This document shows positions 60,166-64,000 of a DNA stretch of 64,000 nucleotides, in pieces. The notes below the pieces were generated by a model, which was not told the DNA's origin, made no database searches, and saw only the letters and a program-made list of their open reading frames with translations. Source of the stretch: Lumbricus rubellus (Eukaryota; Annelida; Clitellata; Crassiclitellata; Lumbricidae); contig OX243825.1 of NCBI GenBank assembly GCA_945859605.1, positions 20,175,196 to 20,239,195 on the forward strand. The letters run 5' to 3'. Position 1 is the first letter of the stretch; each line of letters begins with the position of its first letter. A program made the translations under genes and the position numbers.

Positions 60166-60675
60166 TCTGAATTCCTCAAAATGCATCACATAAAACGCAA
60201 TAAATAAGTAATCTGAATGGGGTGGGGCATGGCATGGCCGGATTGCCCTCTGACTCGACCCCTGCTGCCCGTAAGTATAAGACTTCACTTCCTTAGAACA
60301 GAATAGGTCATTTAGGCCAAATAATTTGATTTAGACCTATCCATCCAAAGCTCAAGTAACTGACACGACCGTGTGAACATGTCAACGCTACCAACCACTA
60401 TGTTGTTTTCAACCAAGGTCGCCAGAATGCAATAACAGTATTATTTATTATTATCGTTTATTTCTGTAGTAGATCGACCTACTTTTGCCAAACAATCGCA
60501 GCAGACGTCGCGTCTGCGATGTAACGGTTTAAAGGTCTTATGTAGCCCACATGGTGAGCGAATGGTATAGGTCAATGTCACCGTCAATCACATTGTAACG
60601 AGGAATGTTGTGTGGTGCGTACCTTCCTGCCTGCAACGATCACTGTTTGAAAAGCTTGAGCAACTCTCCCTGTAG

Positions 60676-60874
60676 CAGGTTTTTTTAACGTGCAGTTGTA
60701 CACAAAATGTGCAGTTCTAAATGGATTTGTGCAGTTGTAGAAGCACTTCTGTACAGTTAAAACTAGCAAAAAATGGTCATTGTCCTCCGATTGGAAGTAA
60801 TTTACCATGGAGGACGGGAAGGAAAGGAAGGAGTTGTGTAGGCTAGTTATAAAAATTCCTTAAAAACAGCCCTG
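60676..60874. mobile_element. hAT MITE (CAGGGCT family)
   Basis: Ends caggtttttttaacg and aaacagccctg, perfect 8-bp duplication ccctgtag (60668-60675 and 60875-60882). Confidence 0.88.
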
Positions 60875-61157
60875 CCCTGTAGGACTATTTTTCCTTAGCG
60901 CGATGGCATCAAGTGATTTTTTTGTTTTATGCTATGGCGTTCAATGAATTGCAGCTGTTAGTAGGCCTACTAACAGTATATACATGTAGGCCTAGCCGTT
61001 ATAGGTCTAGTATTGATGATAGGCCCACAAATTGAAAATTTGAAACTAAGACATGTAACTTGATGTAAGCTTATGTTTAGAAACGTGTATGAAAAATAGC
61101 CAGGTTCTTAATTTTAAAGCTCTTGCTAACAGTTTAACCACGACCAATGTGCTTTGC

Positions 61158-61310
61158 CAGTATGAGAATTGTGGAAAAATAACTGGGGGGGTTGGCCTAT
61201 GATAAACTTGAAATTGGGGTATGAAAAACATACTTTAACATGGGGCTCTAAAAAAGACTGGGGGGTTGAACCCCCCCCCCCCCCCAACCCCCACGGCAAT
61301 TCTCACCCTG
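61158..61310. mobile_element. hAT-type MITE (CAGGGTGAGAATTG family)
   Basis: Ends cagtatgagaattgtgg and gcaattctcaccctg with the 8-bp duplication tgctttgc (61150-61157 and 61311-61318). Confidence 0.85.
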
Positions 61311-61383
61311 TGCTTTGCCCTTCCAGCAATTACCTTCTGGCGACCATGGTACGTTGGATATAATATTGCCTACGAGACGAATG

Positions 61384-62107
61384 GGTGTAGGACATTATCC
61401 CCCCTGGACACTATCCCCCCGGACACTATCCCCCACGGACATTGTCCCCCCCGGACATATTCCCCCCCCCCGGGGTAGGACATTATCCCCCAGTCTTACT
61501 TTTATAAAGGGGATCTCTGATTGACGCTAATAAGTCTACGAAGTCTACGAAGTTTATATGACGCTAACAAACCTTTGTAGGCCTACTGGCTGTATACGAT
61601 TCCAATTCATTTATTCATCTACTGTGAAACGACGCTAATAAGGCTACGAAGCTTAGACGTAGCATAACTGACGTTAACAAACCTTTCTTGTAGACACTAA
61701 ACAAATAGGACCTGCATACGATTCTCATTCGTTTATTTCAAATCTAATTCTACATGTATGGCCCTACTGACACTAATTGGACCTACGTCAATGACGTTAA
61801 CAAACCTTCGTATACTGGCTACCTACTGTAGACGACTCCCATTCGTTCTTTTCTCTACTGTATTTATTTTAATTTTGAATGGAAAGATCCGAATGATGTA
61901 GTTACAAGTTAAATGGCGTTAAGAACTTTCGAAGTCTTATCGGTTACGGCACTATTCTAGGATTTGTACATAAAGGGGGAATTTGTCCGGGGGGATAATG
62001 TCCTACGAAAAATCGGGGGGGGGGGGGGGGGGAATATGTCCGGGGGGGATAATGTCCGGGGGATAGTGTCCGGGGGGGATAGTGTCCAGGGGGGAAATGT
62101 CCGTTCC
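61384..62107. mobile_element. Element with GGGGGATARTGTCC arrays at both ends
   Basis: Inverted clusters of ggacattatccccc at the left (61391-61492) and ggggggataatgtccg at the right (61976-62100), about four to five units each, with gagacgaatg on both outer sides. The interior (about 61520-61870) is a three-unit imperfect repeat of about 110-135 bp with units starting gacgctaataag. No coding sequence. Confidence 0.55.
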
Positions 62108-62109
62108 CC

Positions 62110-63355
62110 GAGACGAATGTCATGCATGACATTGCGTTGAAAGTCAATGGCGGTCTACCTTATAGGTCGGGCAAAATGGCAAATCACAATATGACTTGAG
62201 TATTTTTACCCTTGACTTGTCTTATGACCTGACAATAATCCGCTGGAAGTCTTAGTATCTTCTTGCATTTTTATTACTGAATCATATTAAAACTGATATT
62301 CATGGTTTTGGCAAAGTAGGCTACTGTTGGACTTTACGGCGTAAAAATATGCATGAAATTCTCGAAAAGTTGGAAAACGTACGGTTATTGCATATGGAAG
62401 AAAGATTTTTTCCTGTGATTGATCATTCCTTTCACTTCTGCATGGTTCCTTCAATAAACGTGCCTGTTCGTAATAGCTAAAGCTCTGCCGATTTGGGGAT
62501 AATAGCAGTCGATCGAAGCACTTACTAAGTCACTGTTTACCTTTTAAAAGTCGCTTTAACTACGATTGGACTTCGGTTTCTACTCAAAAAAAGAAACAAT
62601 AGATGGCAAATCTATTGTCTATAAATAGACATGACCTTAAGTGCGTTCGTCTATAGCTTGCCAGATAGGCCTAAATGGCATTGTTCTTTGTGACTTTATC
62701 GCATGATGCCCTCATTGGAAAGTCTCCATATGCCCCCAAAGGGTCAAAGTGTTGGCTCAAGTGTTTTCAACAAATCGAGCCTGCCGCGATGTTCTTGCTG
62801 CTTGATTTATGAGCACTCTTAATTGGAAGTATCAACCTTTGCACTTCCATGCGCGTGACATATTCAGTTCAGATTATTTACCAGAACTTTAGAGGCCACG
62901 ATTCGTGATAAACACTGTTTAGAATCATTGCAATTGGAGCAGAATCTGAATACGGCCAAGGACCGAGCACATGAATATTTAGAAAGTTTACAGCGTTTAC
63001 CAGACAACAGTGATTTTTAGGGGGGGGGGGGGGGGGTGGGCACCATTTTCTTGTAGGCTATTTACTTACCGAGTAAACTAAATTGCATGCAGCCAGATGA
63101 GATGCTTTAGCGACCTAGGCTTCAATTTCTGCTTGACGACCCGTGAAGAAAATAATTAGAACAAGAAGAATTAAGACCAGAACAAGAACAAAAAACAGTT
63201 TGAGTGTCAAAAAGCAGTAATTAAGGAATTGCATAGCATCATTTACAACCTTTATTATTAGGGTTGACATAAATTGTCGATGGGGGGCAATGGTTGACGC
63301 GAGCATGAAGCTTGAAGAAGGAAATCATCCTCCCTATTTAATTTAATTTAACTTG
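62110..63355. other. No gene seen
   Basis: Unique-looking sequence with a poly-G tract (about 63019-63037). No ferritin exon, transposase or RNA gene was recognised on either strand. Confidence 0.5.
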
Positions 63356-63576
63356 TCCATTTCTTTAGCTCCTCTTCAAGCTCTCTAGTAGAGTCGCTAC
63401 TCAGAAGCGCTCCTGACTACAGCGTGGACACTGCATCGGAGTTTCACGCCGAAGCGCCCGTGCAATTGCGAGTGAAGAACTTGCCCAAGGTCCCTACGCG
63501 GCGGCTTGAGGTAGATTCGAACGTGGAACTCTCCGGCTGCAAGGCAACGAACATAGCCACAACACCACCGCGTTCC
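63356..63576 (-). mobile_element. tRNA-derived SINE (family 1), full length
   Basis: Minus-oriented; head cgcggtggtgttgtggctatg and degenerate box B acgttcgaatctacc. Confidence 0.8.
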
Positions 63577-63799
63577 TATAGAGACTATATAGTATATAGC
63601 CAGCTAGTCTGACCTCTGACTGTGGACTATGGACCGAAGCAGACCATGCATCGGAATCAATGGCAGTCAACACAGCCATATTATTAGTGTCCTTTGTGTA
63701 GGTCTATATGTTTGTTAGCCTACATACAGCCTTCTTTTATCTCTGCACGTAACGCCTCTGACTAGAGATCTCTAAAGGGCGCTATATAAATTCTTATTG

Positions 63800-63917
63800 A
63801 ATCGTTAATTGATTGACTGGATGGTTGCTTGGTGGATTGATCGATTGACTGATTGATTGATCGATTGACTGGTTGGTCGATTGATTGATTAATTGATTGA
63901 CTGGTTGTTTGATTGAT

Positions 63918-63948
<31 letters not shown>

Positions 63949-63957
63949 GTGATAGGT
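63800..63957. repeat. (GATT)n-rich microsatellite
   Basis: Imperfect GATT/GACT/GGTT tetranucleotide repeat, preceded by a SINE-like 3' tail (gcgctatataaattc). Confidence 0.95.
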
Positions 63958-64000
63958 TGGCGAACTTCTTCATCATGTAGACTATTCGTAGCTTAAACGT

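Overview
The window is eukaryotic genomic DNA with intron-split genes, tRNA-derived SINEs, decayed non-LTR retrotransposons, many short DNA transposons and long microsatellites. The only host genes I can support are ferritin-family genes. The N-terminus of the complete one (a [20 protein letters not shown] core) resembles invertebrate H-type ferritin. My best guess is a marine deuterostome invertebrate, probably an echinoderm; that is inference, not proof.

Layout. 1-4951 (+): last three coding exons of a classical ferritin whose first exon lies off the window. 7947-12752, 18123-23785, 29538-35105 and 43155-49415 (all -): four tandem paralogs, here called A, B, C and D, of a very divergent ferritin-like gene. 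Each has a TATA promoter, a non-coding first exon and four coding exons. 55805-59636 (+): a complete classical ferritin with a TATA box, a 5'-UTR iron-responsive element (IRE), four coding exons and a poly(A) signal. So two ordinary iron-storage ferritins flank a four-gene array on the opposite strand.

The paralogs keep the classical phase-0 intron positions and align almost without gaps to the classical exons, so their origin is clear. They have lost nearly all ferroxidase residues and the acidic three-fold-channel pair. They have gained an N-terminal extension of about 20-50 residues, an acidic C-terminal tail and conserved cysteines. Their leader shows no IRE. This is the most interesting system in the window: a locally amplified, probably iron-independent ferritin-fold family, whose architecture recalls artemin of Artemia (analogy only). 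Two of the four (A and C) have frameshifts that break the longer N-terminus but leave a shared internal start.

The rest is mobile DNA. There are hAT-type MITEs with perfect 8-bp target duplications, three mariner-like remnants, a 67-bp TTAA-flanked micro-element, two tRNA-derived SINE families, LINE reverse-transcriptase relics repeated in the intergenic parts of the array, two elements with internally iterated end motifs, two perfect hairpins, and large (CATA)n, (AAT)n and (GAT)n tracts. Several insertions have a clean empty site in a sister paralog, so the array records its own insertion history.
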